A stretch of 64,000 nt of DNA from Endomychus coccineus (taxonomy: Eukaryota; Arthropoda; Insecta; Coleoptera; Endomychidae). Of this stretch, positions 45,057 through 57,950 are shown piece after piece. Position numbers and translations under genes: made by a program. Location of the stretch: the NCBI GenBank assembly GCA_958510875.1, contig OY294067.1, positions 137,857,726 through 137,921,725 on the forward strand, read 5' to 3'. Positions within the stretch are counted from its first letter, which is position 1, and every line of letters starts with the position of its first letter. The notes under the pieces were generated by a model, which worked only from the letters and a program-made list of their open reading frames with translations, was not told the DNA's origin and searched no databases.

Positions 45057-47870
45057 TCATGACAAACCCAACTTGAATAAAACATCTTTAAATAAATGTA
45101 AAGACAGTCCTTTAGTAAAAATGTCAGCAAAGTGTTCTTGCGATGAAATATATTTCAACATAATTTGGCCAGAATCTAGTGCTTCTCGAGTGAAATTATA
45201 TTTCACATCTATATGTTTCAATCTTTGATGTTTTCTATGTTCAGTAGCAATTTTAATACATGACTGATTACCTTCATAAAGTATCGTTGCTTCAGTTAAT
45301 ACAATATTCATTTCATTCAACAATCCTCTCCACTAAAAACATTCACTCACTGCTGCTGCAAGAGCATTATATTCTGCTTCGGCAGTTGAAAGTGCAACTG
45401 TTGATTGCCTTCTGGTAGACCAAGAAACAGTAGAACCGAAACATTTGAAAATATATCCAGATGTAGACTTCCGATCTTGCAGATCATTTGCAAAATCTGC
45501 ATCACAAAAACCTTCCAATATATTATATTTCTGTTTGCTGAAAATAAGACTAAGATCTTTCGAAAATTTAAGGTACTTTAAAACCCTTCTCAAATGAGAC
45601 CAATGTAGATCTGATGCCTTCGATTGGAAACGACTGAGGAAATTGACGGCGTAACATAGATCAGGTCTCGAATTCACCATTAAATACATTAAACATCCTA
45701 CAACTTCTTTATAAGGATATTTTGTTAATGGTCTTATTTCATTTTCAAATTTCAAATTGACCTCTATTGGAGTTTTTGCAGCATTGCAATTAATCATATT
45801 GAATTTTTGGAGAAGTTTGGAAATGTTATGACTTTGATTCAATTTAATTAATTGTTTATCTCTATCATAAATGATTTTAATTCCCAGAAAAATATCAATG
45901 TTTTCCAAGCACTTTATTTTGAACTCTTTGTTGAGAATATTTTTTATTTTATTCATTTCCTCAGTAGAGTTGCCCACTAGAAGAATATCATCTACAAAAA
46001 CTAAAAGATATAAAATGATATTCCCAAAAATCTTGATAAAAAGACAATTATCTGATTCACTCCTGCAAAAACTCTCTCTCATCATCACAGAGTCAAAACG
46101 TTTATACCAACAACGTGGTGATTGTTTTAATCCGTACAAAGATTTATTCAATTTACATACCATGCCAGAATCATCTGTGAAACCAGGAGGTTGACTCATA
46201 TAAATATCTTCTTCTAAATTCTCATGAAAAAATGCAGTTTTTACATCCATTTGAAAGACAGAAAAACTCTTCTGAACTGCCCAAATCAACAAGATTCTAA
46301 TTATTATTATATTTGCTACAGGAGCATAGGTCTCACAATAATCATAACCATATTGCTGACTATAACCTTCTGCAACTAACCTTGCTTTGTACTTAGTTTC
46401 ATTTCTATCAGAATCAATATTCTTAATTGTGAAAATCCATCTAAAATCAACTATCTTCCTCCCTTCTGCTTTTTGAACAAGTGTCCAAGTTTCATTTTCG
46501 TAGAGTGATTCTAATTCTTCATTCATCGCAGACTCCCACTGTTTCCGACATGGATGACTTTTCACTTCATCATAAGACAATGGTACATTATTAACAAATT
46601 CTTCAGCTGAAAGTGCAAATATTACTGAATCTCCAGAAAATGGAAGATCATTTTCACACGATGGAACAAAATGTGAGTTCATTTCAAAATCTTTATGCCA
46701 CAAAGGAGATTTTCTAATTCGGGATATGTGTTCTGATGATCCAGAATGATTGTAGTCTTCGTTAAAGTCCCTATCACCTTGATTTACTAAAGATTTTCTG
46801 CAAACATTCTCGTCGCTCTGAATGTCACACATAGTCATTTCTTCGGATTCAGTTTTGTCTGCATTACTCACCGGATGAAACTCATTTTCTTTATTTTCAA
46901 CAACAACCAGAGGATTAGTTTCAAAATTTTTCATGCATTCCATTGATTCATCAAATATCACATCTCTTCCAATCTTCACACATTCATTCTCACAATCCCA
47001 CAATCTGTATCCGTTTGGAGCATAACCAATCATAATACATTTCAAACTCTTCTTATCAAATTTGCTATTTCGAAATTGTTTAGGTTTGTGAAGATATGCT
47101 TTACAACCAAATCTACGTAAATTTGATAGATTTGGTTTCTTACCATTCCATAATTCAAATGGTGTTTGAGATTTCATAGCTGTTGTGCGAGATCTATTCA
47201 ACAAATATGCTGATGTTCTGACTGCTTCACCCCAAAAATGTTTATTCATATTTGCACCAATTATCATAGAGCGTGCCTTTTCAACTAAAGACCTATTCAG
47301 TCTTTCAGCATGACCATTTTGTTCTGGAGAATATGGTACAGTATAATCAATAATGATTCCATTCGAATCACAAAAATCTCTAAACTCTTTAGAAACATAT
47401 TCTCCACCATTATCACATCTCAATTTCAAAATTGATTTTCCTGAATATGCTGTTGTCATATTTTTGAATGATTTAAAATATCCAAATACCTCAGACTTTG
47501 AAGACAATGAATATGTCATGCAGAAATGAGAAAAATCATCAAGAAATGTCAAAAAAAATATCGTTTATTATCCCATGTAGATGGCGTTATTGGACCACAT
47601 ACATCTGTATGAACAATTTCTAGAGGTCTTGTTGCTCTTGTTCTATGTCCTTCATATGACAATTTATGTTGTTTAGTATTCACACAACTCTCACAGAATT
47701 TTCTTTCAGTCAAACCATTCAGTTAAACCATTCAGTTTGAAACCTTCTACCATGTTTTCCAATTTTCGGATATACTGTTCATTCAAATGACCAAGCCGTT
47801 GATGCCATATATCATAACTATTATTTTCAGCAATATAAACTTCATTCAAATCTATATCAACATCAAAGAT
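45057..47870 (-). pseudogene. Copia pol: integrase, reverse transcriptase, RNase H
   Basis: The HHCC integrase finger (WHQRLGHLNE ... FCESC) and VHTDVCGP (first catalytic Asp) lie at about 47820-47590 in other frames, before a long frame 47552-45333. That frame has RCDNGGEY (second Asp), SPEQNGHAERLNRS (Glu), RT motifs FQMDVKTAF and LLVFVDDIL, and RNase H FCDADFAND and STAEAEYNAL. An in-frame TAG (45333-45335) separates the last 88 codons. There YEGNQSC replaces the usual YEDNQ, losing a likely RNase H Asp. A frameshift just before 47552 and a 13-bp tandem duplication near 47722-47745 also break it. Confidence 0.93.
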
Positions 47871-48235
47871 TACTTCATATAGCCACTTACCACAACTACA
47901 TTATCTTTCAATATGCTGACTATATTATTATTGAATATTACCTTGAAACCATTTTCTTCAATTCTACGCACTGACAAGAGATTTTTTCTCAAATTAGGTA
48001 CATAAATTACATTATTGATGGTACAAATATGTTTAACACCTCTAACATTATTTGATACTCTCACATATCCGACATGTGTACCTTCTAAATCTTGACCAAC
48101 TTTAGCTACACCTATTTTCAAAGAAGTTTTCAATTCCCGTACTCCCTTCAGTAAATCCATATCATTTACAAGATGATCGAATGCTACACACCATGATGAC
48201 TTTCTTGAAGTATTCGTTAAGCATCATTCGTTCGT
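47870..48235 (-). pseudogene. Copia protease region, active site deleted
   Basis: The in-frame reading SSWCVAFDHLVND (about 48200-48165) corresponds to the usual W-x-L-D-S-G-A-S-D-H-L. The D-S-G triplet is missing, apparently a 9-bp in-frame deletion. Downstream HICTINNVIYVPNLRKNLLS is the conserved L-x-x-V-L-Y/I-V-P-x-L-x-x-N-L-L-S motif. Without the catalytic Asp the polyprotein could not mature. A TGA precedes this region (after FMTNE). Confidence 0.88.
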
Positions 48236-49038
48236 CATGAATGCTATAGCTCCTATATCCTCCTCTGATTCAGCATGTTTGTACATATGAGCTTGCTTCT
48301 TCCTTTGCCAAGGTTGTTTTCTCAAAAAACGATTCTTTAGTCTATTAGGACATTCATTTCGAAAATGTCCTACTTCATTGCATCCAAAAAAACGTACTTC
48401 ATTTCTTCTATCTTGTAGCTTGGAGCCAAATGCACTACCATGATTGTCACCATGAACAATCACATGTCGTCTTTTAGCTTCTTCATCCAAAAGACGCCCC
48501 TTCAAAAAATCAGTAATAATCTTGTCATTTGATAGAGTTTCAATAGCAGTGACAACTATATTATATTATTCTGGTAGTGTTAGTAGTAAAATACAAGCTA
48601 TCATTTCTTCCTCCAATTTTCCTCCAGCTGATTTAATTTGACGCACAATATCATCAAATTTCACCGTCACATCAGTTTCCATTGACATCCCTTCTTCATA
48701 TTTCATTGTCAGTAAATTTCTCAAAAGATACAGTCTATTAGAAACCCCTTTTCTTTCAAATGTATACACAAGCTTATCCCATTTTTCTTTTGCTGTAGAT
48801 CCCTCTCGAACGTACTCTAAATGGGTATCAGAACACACTGTACTATTATTGACTTTGCTTTACTGTCTTTTCTATCAAATACCTTCTTATCATCTTCTTG
48901 TTCTGGCCGGAGTTCGGTAAGACATTTCAAAACATCATGTTCCTCTAGAATTGTTTCTACTCGAAACTTCCATGTACTAAAGTCCAAGCCCCGGAAAGGA
49001 TTAATACCATATTTGTCTACATTTTTCTCTGGGCCCAT
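48224..49038 (-). pseudogene. Copia gag
   Basis: ATG at 49038 (MGPEKNVDKYGINPF) lies 4 bp from the LTR, inside the primer-binding region, as in copia. The capsid part has FSTWKFRVETILEEHDVLKC and, after a frameshift near 48840, DKLVYTFERKGVSNRLYLLR. A TAA follows LLTLPE (about 48566). The zinc knuckle reads FFGCNEVGHFRNEC, so the first Cys of C-x2-C-x4-H-x4-C is replaced by Phe. Gag would package element RNA. Confidence 0.92.
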
Positions 49039-49042
49039 AACC

Positions 49043-49185
49043 AGTTAATAATCAGTGAGAAGAGATCAGATTCAAAGTGTTTTTATTTTTAATTCTGACA
49101 GACAGTCAATCTATTAATTAATTAATTACAAAAGAACGTTTTAGTCATAAACATGGAATACATGATGAAACTAAATATATCAACA
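49043..49185 (-). repeat. Copia 5' LTR
   Basis: 143 bp, about 92 percent like the 3' LTR by eye. It differs by one extra AATTA unit, extra T bases and a few substitutions. Confidence 0.9.
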
Positions 49186-49360
49186 ACAATATATTGATGA
49201 TATAAGCTGGAAACAACCAATGGGGTTGCAGCTTTCACTGAAAATTCATTTTAGATAAACATCTGAATGTTAACTGAAAAATCTCAAAATGAACTGTTTC
49301 ATATTTTATATAATGCTGAATAGGTAAATTTGAACGCGAAGATATACAACGCTCGTATAA

Positions 49361-50297
49361 TAGTCCAGGCTGTGAACCGGAAAATAATAAAAAGAAAACA
49401 TGTAGGTTCGAATCAAACATTTTTTTGGCATTAACTTCAGGAGGTTCTCAGGATCATTCATACACCTTAAAACCTCTTGGGAACCCGAACCCCACACAAT
49501 GGGGACGAAAATGGCCCGAAATCTCCAAGTCTTGAATTATATTTTCTACAGAAAAAGGTATTTTGGCATTTCGAGTGCGTCTAGGAGGTTTTTTGGGTCG
49601 CTGAACACGAATTCGTAGCCAGATTTACTTGCAACCCATAGTAGGGGTGGTAAAATCGACGAAATTGGACAATTTTGCACCAGTATATGTTATTTTGCAA
49701 TTTACGTGTTTTAGGCATTTCGAATGCACCAAGTAAGTTTTTTGGGTCGCTGAATACGATTCCGAAGCCAGATTTACTCGAATATCATCGTAGGGGTGGG
49801 AAATTCACAAAAATGGCTAATTTGACACGCTTCTAAATTTTTATTATTTTTGCATCTTGAAATTACTTCGGAGTAAATCTGGCTTCGGAATCGTATTCAG
49901 CGACCAAAAGAACCCCCTTGGTGCATCCGAAATGTCAAAAACACGTTAATTGCAAAATAACATATAGGGGTGCAAAAATGGCCCATTTCGTCGATTTTAT
50001 CACCCCTACGATGTATTGCAAGTAAATGTGGCTATACGGATTCGTGTTCAGCGACCCAAAAAACCTCCTAGGTGCACTCGAAATGCCAAAATATCTTTTT
50101 TGTAGAAAATACAATTCAAGACTTGGAGATTTCGGACCATTTTCGCCCTCAATGGGTGAGGTTGGGGTTCCCAAGAGGTTTTAAGGTGTATGAATGATCC
50201 TGAGAACCTGCTGAAGCTGATGCAAAAAAAAATTTTTGATTTGAACTTACATGTTTTTTTTTATTATAGCTAAAATCCCGGTTCACAGACTGGACTA
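49361..50297. mobile_element. Foldback DNA element FB-2 (937 bp)
   Basis: Nearly the whole element is one inverted repeat, centred near 49845. Ends: TAGTCCAGGCTGTGAACCGG and the inverse ending TCACAGACTGGACTA. TAA occurs just outside on both sides (49358-49360, 50298-50300), compatible with a 3-bp target duplication. Each arm holds two GGGTCGCTGA(A)-type motifs (about 49598 and 49746, inverse at 49894 and 50049), giving an internal sub-repeat of about 150 bp. No coding capacity was seen. Confidence 0.85.
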
Positions 50298-52105
50298 TAA
50301 GTAAATGCATAAACGGAGTTATCGACATTAGACCTCTTTACCATGAAATGGGTAGCAGCTGAGTGGGCAAGACAGGAATCAGATAGCTGATGACACTTTT
50401 AATACTAGCAGTGGTTTTACTATGGTTGTTTACGTAATTTTGAGGTTCGAATTGAGTGGAAGAGTTGAGAAACTCATTGCCACTGTGGAGTTGTTCTTTG
50501 AGGAAAGGGATGGTAAACAATTTTGGAAAATTCGAATTCTATTCCAACTGATGTACTCCATTGTTTTATTGATGGCGACTTCAGGAATAAGGACTTCGAA
50601 ATTTCACTTTTCCTTTGTGGTATTTACGGTGTTGAGGTTGCTGTCCGCCCTTCATTGATTCCCTATTGGTTTCCGATTTTTTAAAGCGGAATCTGCAACA
50701 CATGAGAAACGATTGAAATCAAACACCCGGCCAGTTGCAAACAACTGCGCGGGTTGTCATAAGAATAAAATACGTGGCGACCGCTTTATATTGCGGTGGC
50801 CGCTTTGCGGTTTGCGGCTTGCGGCTTGTGGTCATGAGCCTACCCACTTGAGTTACCGATGTAGTTATCACACTCTGGACAGGTTAATTTATATACTCCA
50901 GGTTATTTGTATTATCTTCAGCATTTAACAAAATATGGGACAATACATTTTGGGTTGTGAAGCTAGCTTTTCCATACGTTTCGATAAAATATTTCCACTT
51001 CAAACTACAAGTACATTATTGTTATTGTCAGCTTATATTAATTTGTCTATAAATGCCACCGGATGTCCTATTCATCCAAACATTTCTGTTTTTTCGAAGA
51101 TGACAAGCTAGTTGTCGAAATTTTCGTGCGTTAGTGTTTCTATAATATGGGTGATAGAAAACAAAGTAATAAGAGTTGTATGACATAAATATGATAAATT
51201 ACCACTATAGATTTTTTGAATTGGTATTAATATGTTGAAGAAATATAGAGACAGAATGATATTGTTCTCGTTTTGATTCAATTTGAAGAGTCATATCGAT
51301 AACCCTCTGATATTAATATTTTGTTACAGGTATGTTAAATTTGGAAAATACCGACGAATGTCCACACTGTAATCTGATAAGGTAGGAATTTCACTTTGAT
51401 ATTGTGCAGTATAGTTAAGCGATTCTGAAATTTTCATAGATGCTGAAGTTACGCAACGTTATATCCAATTTGTCTGATTGACCTTATTCGTCTTGATCAT
51501 TGGACGTGAGAGATAAATTGTTGTATAATTTGAAAGTGTTATACCTATCTCCGTCTCGTTTGAAATATAAATATGTTCATCAATTTTGTATGGGTATTTG
51601 AATCGTTGTCCCAAATATAAAGTACAGTTTCATATTTTCGATATGGCATGCGTTTTTACAAATTATTTCGTGTTTTTATGTGTGGGGTATATTGGGTTCA
51701 TCCAAAGTATGAATGAAAAGACTTATTTGTATTTTTGATCATCGATATTTCAACCTACCTTCGCCAACACTAGTGATTCCATAGGGGGGATTATGAGCAT
51801 AACCATCATTATGGAGATCCCTCCGGTTGCTATGCTTTTGTTCGTCAAACACCTACGGTTCTGGGCAGCTAGAAAACCACCGAAATGCTGTTCCATATGG
51901 ACGGGGTACGGTACAATGGTCCCATTCGGGGTACTGTGAGTACTATACTCAATAAGTCACCCGCCCAACAAGTCTATCGGTAGGTTTCGAAGAATATTGG
52001 TAAACTTCTACAATTTGTACCAATGTTTGCTCTTTTGGAGCTACATACTGTTGGGAATTTTCGTACTCAATTGATGTATACAAAGCTTCTAGATAGGTTT
52101 TGAGC
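50298..52105. other. No recognised gene; short GCGG-rich tandem at 50790-50835
   Basis: CCGCTTTGCGGTTTGCGGCT is a run of GCGG(T/C)TT-like heptamers. Frames of 60-80 codons nearby carry no recognised motif. Confidence 0.4.
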
Positions 52106-52117
52106 CCTTCGAAATGA

Positions 52118-52293
52118 ACTATAAATGAGTTCACCCTGTGAATACACTATGAAACTATAAATACGAAATAATCACCCTTATCCACTAAGAATACTGTTAA
52201 AGTACTGAGGACCTTTCAGCTACCGGTAGCCGAAAAGTTCTCAGTACTTTAACAGTATTTTTAGTGGCAAGGATGATTATCTCCTATTTACAG
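52118..52293. repeat. Penelope-like family A foldback with about 12-bp target duplication
   Basis: Left and right arms meet at AGCTACCGGTAGCC, so the hammerhead core is deleted at the centre. CCTTCGAAATGA (52106-52117) and CCTTCTAAATGA (52294-52305) flank it, one mismatch apart. Confidence 0.8.
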
Positions 52294-52305
52294 CCTTCTA
52301 AATGA

Positions 52306-53930
52306 TTTTACTTTTACAACTTCATGGTATACGTCTGAGATCCTGAGGTCACGAAACTTGAATATATTATAAATCTCGATTTTTCCATCGTTTTCAATCC
52401 TCATCTTCTTCGAATAAAGTAAAAATTGTCATTTAATATTTTCCATTCCAAATTGTAATTAATATATTGTAATTGAAAATTGATGATGTCTCTAATTTTT
52501 TTAGGGGTCAGCTCATGTCAGAAGTGCTGATCCACTCTGTAAAGTCTAGGTTATACTTTTCGCGAACTTGAATGTTACAAACACGTCGAGTTCAATGAAT
52601 GTCTCTAATAAAAACTCGTCGCGAGTAATGTAAATACTAATTATTCATGCTGGGGAAGATACGATAAGTGCATAAACAATAGAATGGCAAATTGAACTGT
52701 GAACAAAATTCCCGAAAACTGATTATAACAACCATGACCTTGCCAGCGCAGACACGACGTAGGAACAAGTTGATCTCATAGCAGCACTCCTTCACCGCGT
52801 GACGCTTTCAAACTACAACAAATTCGCCAATTAGCTTTTTGCGGATCGCGAATTTAGTTGGCCTAGGTCATAGGAGTCTAGTCATGGTATAGTAGAGGTT
52901 AAAAATAAACCAAACATTACTGACCTTGACTGAAAGTGACCGCAGTGAGAGGAGGCCCGAAAGAGGTGCGACTGACCGACGGTTCAAGAGGCAAGCAGTG
53001 GCGTGTCAATAATACCTACATATTACATATATATAATTTCAGTTTATGATTATTTTGATTAAGTAGATATTTTTCATTACTTTCTCTCTCTATTTCCACA
53101 TGAGATAGAATCAAGTCAAATGGAAATACTTCGAAAATTCTATTTTTAATTACTGGTACGTTTAATTTGATAATAATCATAGCTAATATATAACTTGATA
53201 TAATGAATCAGACATACTTTTGTCTCCTGATTCGGAACCATTGTTATCCCAAGTAACGTTCCCTTCCCCCTCTCATACGATTAGGATCTTCTTTATGTTT
53301 ATATTCTTATTATATTTTTGTGAACTGTATCGTTTTGAGGCGCAGTAGCCCCCTTGCAGGTGTTACTTTTGACACCCGCCTTTAGGTTTTTAAATGGAAT
53401 ATATAGTATACTGTTTGTATCATTATGACAACAGTGTTTTTCCAATTATAAATTCATGCGAAAAATTTCTCGTTTTTGTCCGAGTTAATGTGAAAACTTT
53501 ATATTTCTGATATTTAATTTACTCGTAAAGAAGTAATTATGAGTATTTTTTACTATTACCGTTAGGCTATAAGGGGCTAAAATTAACCATTATTATTTGT
53601 CAGTACTTTTTATGGGGTTGAACTTTATAAATTATATTATTCAGAATTCCTATTTTATTTCTAAACTTTTTTGTCTTTTGGTTTTATCCATGGAACTAAT
53701 AGTTCTCGAACTATTATTGTTAAATTATTACATTATTTAACTATGACAAGTCTAGTAATTTTTTTTAAATTCTAATTCGAAGAATAGGTTGTTGTCACAT
53801 TAGCAATTCGCTCTGGTTTATTTATTTTTCATGAGATTTTAGTAGGCTGCTGTCAAGTTGTATTGCCATTCTACTTTACTGCAAATTGTAGTTTATTTGT
53901 AAGTTTGTACTGTTTCACGTATACCAATAC
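52306..53930. other. No recognised gene
   Basis: AT-rich; no domain seen on either strand. Confidence 0.4.
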
Positions 53931-53934
53931 TGAA

Positions 53935-54585
53935 TGAACGATATGTTCTGTAACCGACGGAACGCAACGCGACGTGCCTCTACGCCACCCGACGCCTTGT
54001 CGCATTTTGGTGGGATGTGCACATATGTTCGACGTTCGACGCAAGCACACGCTATGCGACAGTCACGGAGTGTATATCACAGTAGTATTATCGAAATGAA
54101 TAGCTCTGCGGAAGACATAGAAGAAATTACAGCATCAGTTGATGAAGTGAACTAGTGAACCTCACTAGAGATGTATCTGGCGAATATCATACGTTGATTT
54201 CTATATTTGAAAAGAAAGAAATTGGTATTTCTTCACACACTTCGTTTCCCATTGATGCATCCCTAAAACTTTGCTTTTAGTGTCGTATAAACAGGGAAGC
54301 TCCCTTATTTTGCATCGCCCATTGTAACATCACACTGGACTTTTGACTCATACACAGAAACACATATACCTGACGTGAACCTCCTCCACCTGACGCTACT
54401 CGACGAAAACCTGGACAGTAGGGATGATGTTTACAACACGTTGTGTAGAGTGGTGCTTCGTTATGTCAGGCAAATGTGTACGTGGGTAATAGATTCTTAT
54501 GGAAAATGAACATCGGATTGGTGTGGAGTGGCGCTGCATTACGTCACGTTGCATCAGGTATAGTCGAGGAAAATTAACACAAAAC
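53935..54585. other. Possible decayed DNA transposon, GACGC/CGACG-rich ends
   Basis: CGCAACGCGACGTGCC near 53965 is loosely inverse to GGCGCTGCATTACGTCACGT near 54528. GTGTAGAGTGGTGCTTCGTTA and GTGTGGAGTGGCGCTGCATTA repeat at 54444 and 54518. A short frame ends MNSSAEDIEEITASVDEVN. Such CG-rich subterminal repeats occur in PIF/Harbinger-like elements, but no transposase is present. Confidence 0.3.
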
Positions 54586-54593
54586 TAGGGAAA

Positions 54594-55384
54594 AGGTCCG
54601 AAAACCTGTCCAGTAAGATGGATCGAGATGCATCGATCCCTTGATGGATTGACCTACTCCATTTGTCCATTTTTTAAACCTTATACAAATGAGAAACTGC
54701 ATTTTTGCATCGAAAAAATACATTTTTTCATGTGCAATTTTTGAAGCAAATGAAAAAATTCATTACTCGGTAATACATTGTGGAAATCGAACCAAATTTG
54801 TTACTCGGGAGTTTTTGGGGTCGCTGAATACGGATATAATGTCAGAAAAACCATATAATGTACCTGGGGACCAGGAAGTCCTGGTTGTGAGGGTCATTCA
54901 CGAGGTTTTCCCGAAATTTGCTTGGAAATTGAACCAAGATGTTTAGTCAGGGGTTTTCGAGATCGCTGAACACGATTCTGCTTTTGAAAAAAGTCCTCAA
55001 TACACTTGGAGGCCAGGGCAGGGCCGACCAAACAATTTGGTTCAATTTTCAAGCAAATTTCGAGAAACCATGTGGATGACCCTCACAACAAGGACTTCCT
55101 CGGCCCTATGTACATTATATGATTTTTCTGACATCATATTCGTGTTCAGTGACCCCAAAAACCCCCAAGTAACAAATTTGTGTAGATTTCCACAACGTAT
55201 TTCCGAATAAAGAATTTTTTTTTTGCTTCAAAAATGGCATATGAAAAAATGCATTTTTTCGATACAAAAATGAAGCTTCTCATTTGCATAATATTTAAAA
55301 AGTGTACAAATGGAGTAAATGCATCAAGGAATCGGATGCAAAAAACATCGTTTCGATCCATTTTACTTCACAAATTTTGGACCT
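54594..55384. mobile_element. Foldback DNA element FB-3 (about 790 bp)
   Basis: Arms invert around 54990. Matching pairs include ACAAATGAGAAACTGCATTT with its inverse near 55270, and GACATCATATTCGTGTTCAG near 55130 with its inverse at 54823. GGGGTCGCTGAATACGG (54819) and GATCGCTGAACACGATT (54961) repeat the motif found in FB-1 and FB-2. No coding capacity. Confidence 0.7.
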
Positions 55385-57680
55385 ACAATGTTATATTTCC
55401 TCGGCTAGTAAGAATGTTCCTCGCTTTGTTTGTTTTGGCGAATGGTATTCCACTAAAAGCTAGACTTCTTTTCGTTGCAAAATATCTACAAAGAGCAGCT
55501 TCCCATCATTCGTTATTCGCAAGTCTTCACCAAAGCCTTTCGACACTAGAAGTTTTGCAAGAAATTCATGCAACACTGATCGTTTTCGGAAATGCAACTG
55601 CAGTAGCGCTAGCAGAAGCCATTCTTCTCTAAATTGTTGAACACCCGAGACAAGCATTTCAAAGATTGCTAATATATTGAATTATACTAATTCAACTGTT
55701 TGAGACTCTTAAAGGAGCACCAATTATATCCTTACCACGCAGCGATTAACGTTTCGCCGTTGGATTAAGAACAAATTAAAGCGAACATAATTGCCCACAG
55801 ACGAATTGCATTAAAAAAAATAACAATCAGTAATTTTTATAATAAACGCTTATACGGGCAGACGAGAATCCGCATGCTATGTAGAGCACCATTTCCAACA
55901 TATTTTCTGCTAATGTATGGGTTGGAATAGTAGGGGATCACGATCTCCAGAATTGAATTCATGTGACTTCTGTATTTCGGATACCTTAAGTTCTTAGTGT
56001 ATATCACGCCGATTGTAGATATAAACGAATCGTATACAAATAGCTTTTGATGCCGTGAAAAAAATGCCTCAATTCTTTGAACGTATTCGTCGATCACTCA
56101 GACATTAGCTTAATTCGTGTATTGAGGCTGGAAGTGTGGTCACTTTTTTATAGATTGTGATACGTTCTTTACATCTCTATTTTTTCACATATTCGATTGT
56201 GTTATTTCATTTAAAAACTATGCTATTGTATTTTATTTGTTTGTTCGAAACCTACCAAGAGACGAAAAAGTTGAGAAATGAAACAGGAATAATATTTTTA
56301 ATTCATAGAATTCAACTTCATAAGAAAGCTCTGACTTGGAGTAAAATAATGGTGGTTATTTTAACCCCCTTATAACATAAAGTTAACACTAAAAAATACC
56401 TAGACTACCCTTTCAGAAGTGTAATAAATCTTCAAAATTCCTAGTTTTTACATCAACTCGAATTCGAGAAAAACATTAAAAACTCAATTTTACTTCCATC
56501 CTTCTGGAAGTGATAAGTATGTCTTAAGGCATTGAGCTCAGAAAAAAAAATTATGGGAATTAAAGACCCCTCATAATAATAGAATAGTTAGACATCTACG
56601 GGTCAGTTAATTTTTCTACAACGTTTGTTAGTGGTTAGCGTGTTAAGTGGAGATTATTTCTATGATTAATATACTGGAACATCTTACGTTTCCTAGCGAT
56701 AATATTAATTTGGCCGATGACTTTACTGAGATTGAACATGGGTTCCAACTACAGTACGACTGTAGTTAGATTATTAATGAGCGAATAATAATTTAATTTA
56801 TTCCATTGCAATTTCTAACTTTCAATAGTCTATTTTTTAAGAACCTACAAGGGTAATGAAGTGATCCAATTTTTGTTTGTTTGATAATATCAAAAACTAA
56901 CGGATGAAGCAATTAATTTCTTTATCATCATTTTATTCACCCTGCTCATTTAAGATTGCCTAATATATACAAATCGAATTTTTTGTTCTCTGAACACTTG
57001 CATTTCTAGATATTAATGTTCAAATGAATGGAGATTATTTACGTTTATAAATTTCACTTCCACAATTTGTAAAAAACTTGCATGATTTGTACAACATAAA
57101 TTCAAAAATTAATGATAAAATTACGATTTCATTTGCAAAATCAATTTCATAAATCAACATGTGAAAATTATCCTTCTGCAGCAATGATTAGCTGGTCCGA
57201 ATTTGGTTTGCTATTCTTCATTGAGTTTCCTTTATAAATAATCGTTTTCATTGATCCAAAATATTTCTGTGGAAGCGATGGATTATGTTCACTGAGTAAT
57301 GTAAATTGAAAAATTAATGATTTAGTCCTTTCATTTGTCTATATTGTTCCGTACACTGGTGTGTGAAAGTATATCGCAAATACTTCGAAATCTCAATGTA
57401 AATGCATTTGAGCTGGACATATTTGCTTTTCAAGAATATCCTGTAGAAAATGTAGATGATGGTGACTCTGATTCTGCGAATGTTTCATTAGATGGTCGAG
57501 CCTACCTAACTTATGATATAGCCCAGTTTATCATCGTGCCCAATAAATATTCTCAAAAATAGACTGAAAAGATCTATGATCCTGTGACTATTTTTTCTGA
57601 AAAGCCTGAAGAATGTATTGGATCGACACATTATGAGAACAATTACTCAACAACCTGGTCTACAAATTGCGACGGGTCTG
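55385..57680. other. No recognised gene
   Basis: Open frames at 55460-55657 (minus) and 55837-56097 (minus) are unrecognised, with no motif I can name. The rest is AT-rich. Confidence 0.4.
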
Positions 57681-57950
57681 CCTAGTTATCGAAGGAGCAT
57701 TTAATAATGCTTTACCGGCTCCCTCTATACAGCAGATACTGCTGGAGGGGCTGAACCAACCATAAGTAAGTAGATTTGAGTCATGCTAGAAAACCGCCAG
57801 AGGGTGTCCTCAGGGCGTTCTTATTTCGCTCCTTCTAGAGTCACTACTAGTAGACGGACTGCTAGCTCTCCTCTCAGAATTTGACATGATTTTCAAGCAT
57901 ATGCGGATGATCTAATGATTGTGATCAAAAGCAAATGTATAAAGGTAAGA
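57680..57950 (+). pseudogene. LINE RT fragment (R1/jockey-like)
   Basis: VIEGAFNNALPAPSIQQILL matches the first catalytic RT block (D-I-E-G-A-F-N/D). RGCPQGVLIS follows in another frame, then LLVDGLLASL and AYADDLMIVIKSK with the catalytic Asp pair at about 57906-57911. The first Asp reads Val, so this catalytic site is altered. Only the palm core survives, about 270 bp. Confidence 0.75.

Larger units (their letters stand above)
44903..49185 (-). mobile_element. Copia (Ty1/copia) LTR retrotransposon, complete but inactive
   Basis: LTRs at 44903-45038 and 49043-49185 flank gag-pol in gag, protease, integrase, RT, RNase H order on the minus strand, the Copia order. A perfect ACAAT target duplication (44898-44902, 49186-49190) shows a single intact insertion. 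The polypurine tract AAGTGGGAG abuts the 3' LTR. The primer site after the 5' LTR reads GGTTATGGGCCCAG, as in Drosophila copia, which primes on initiator tRNA-Met. The LTRs differ by several substitutions and a small AATT-type indel, so the insertion is not very young. Confidence 0.95.
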
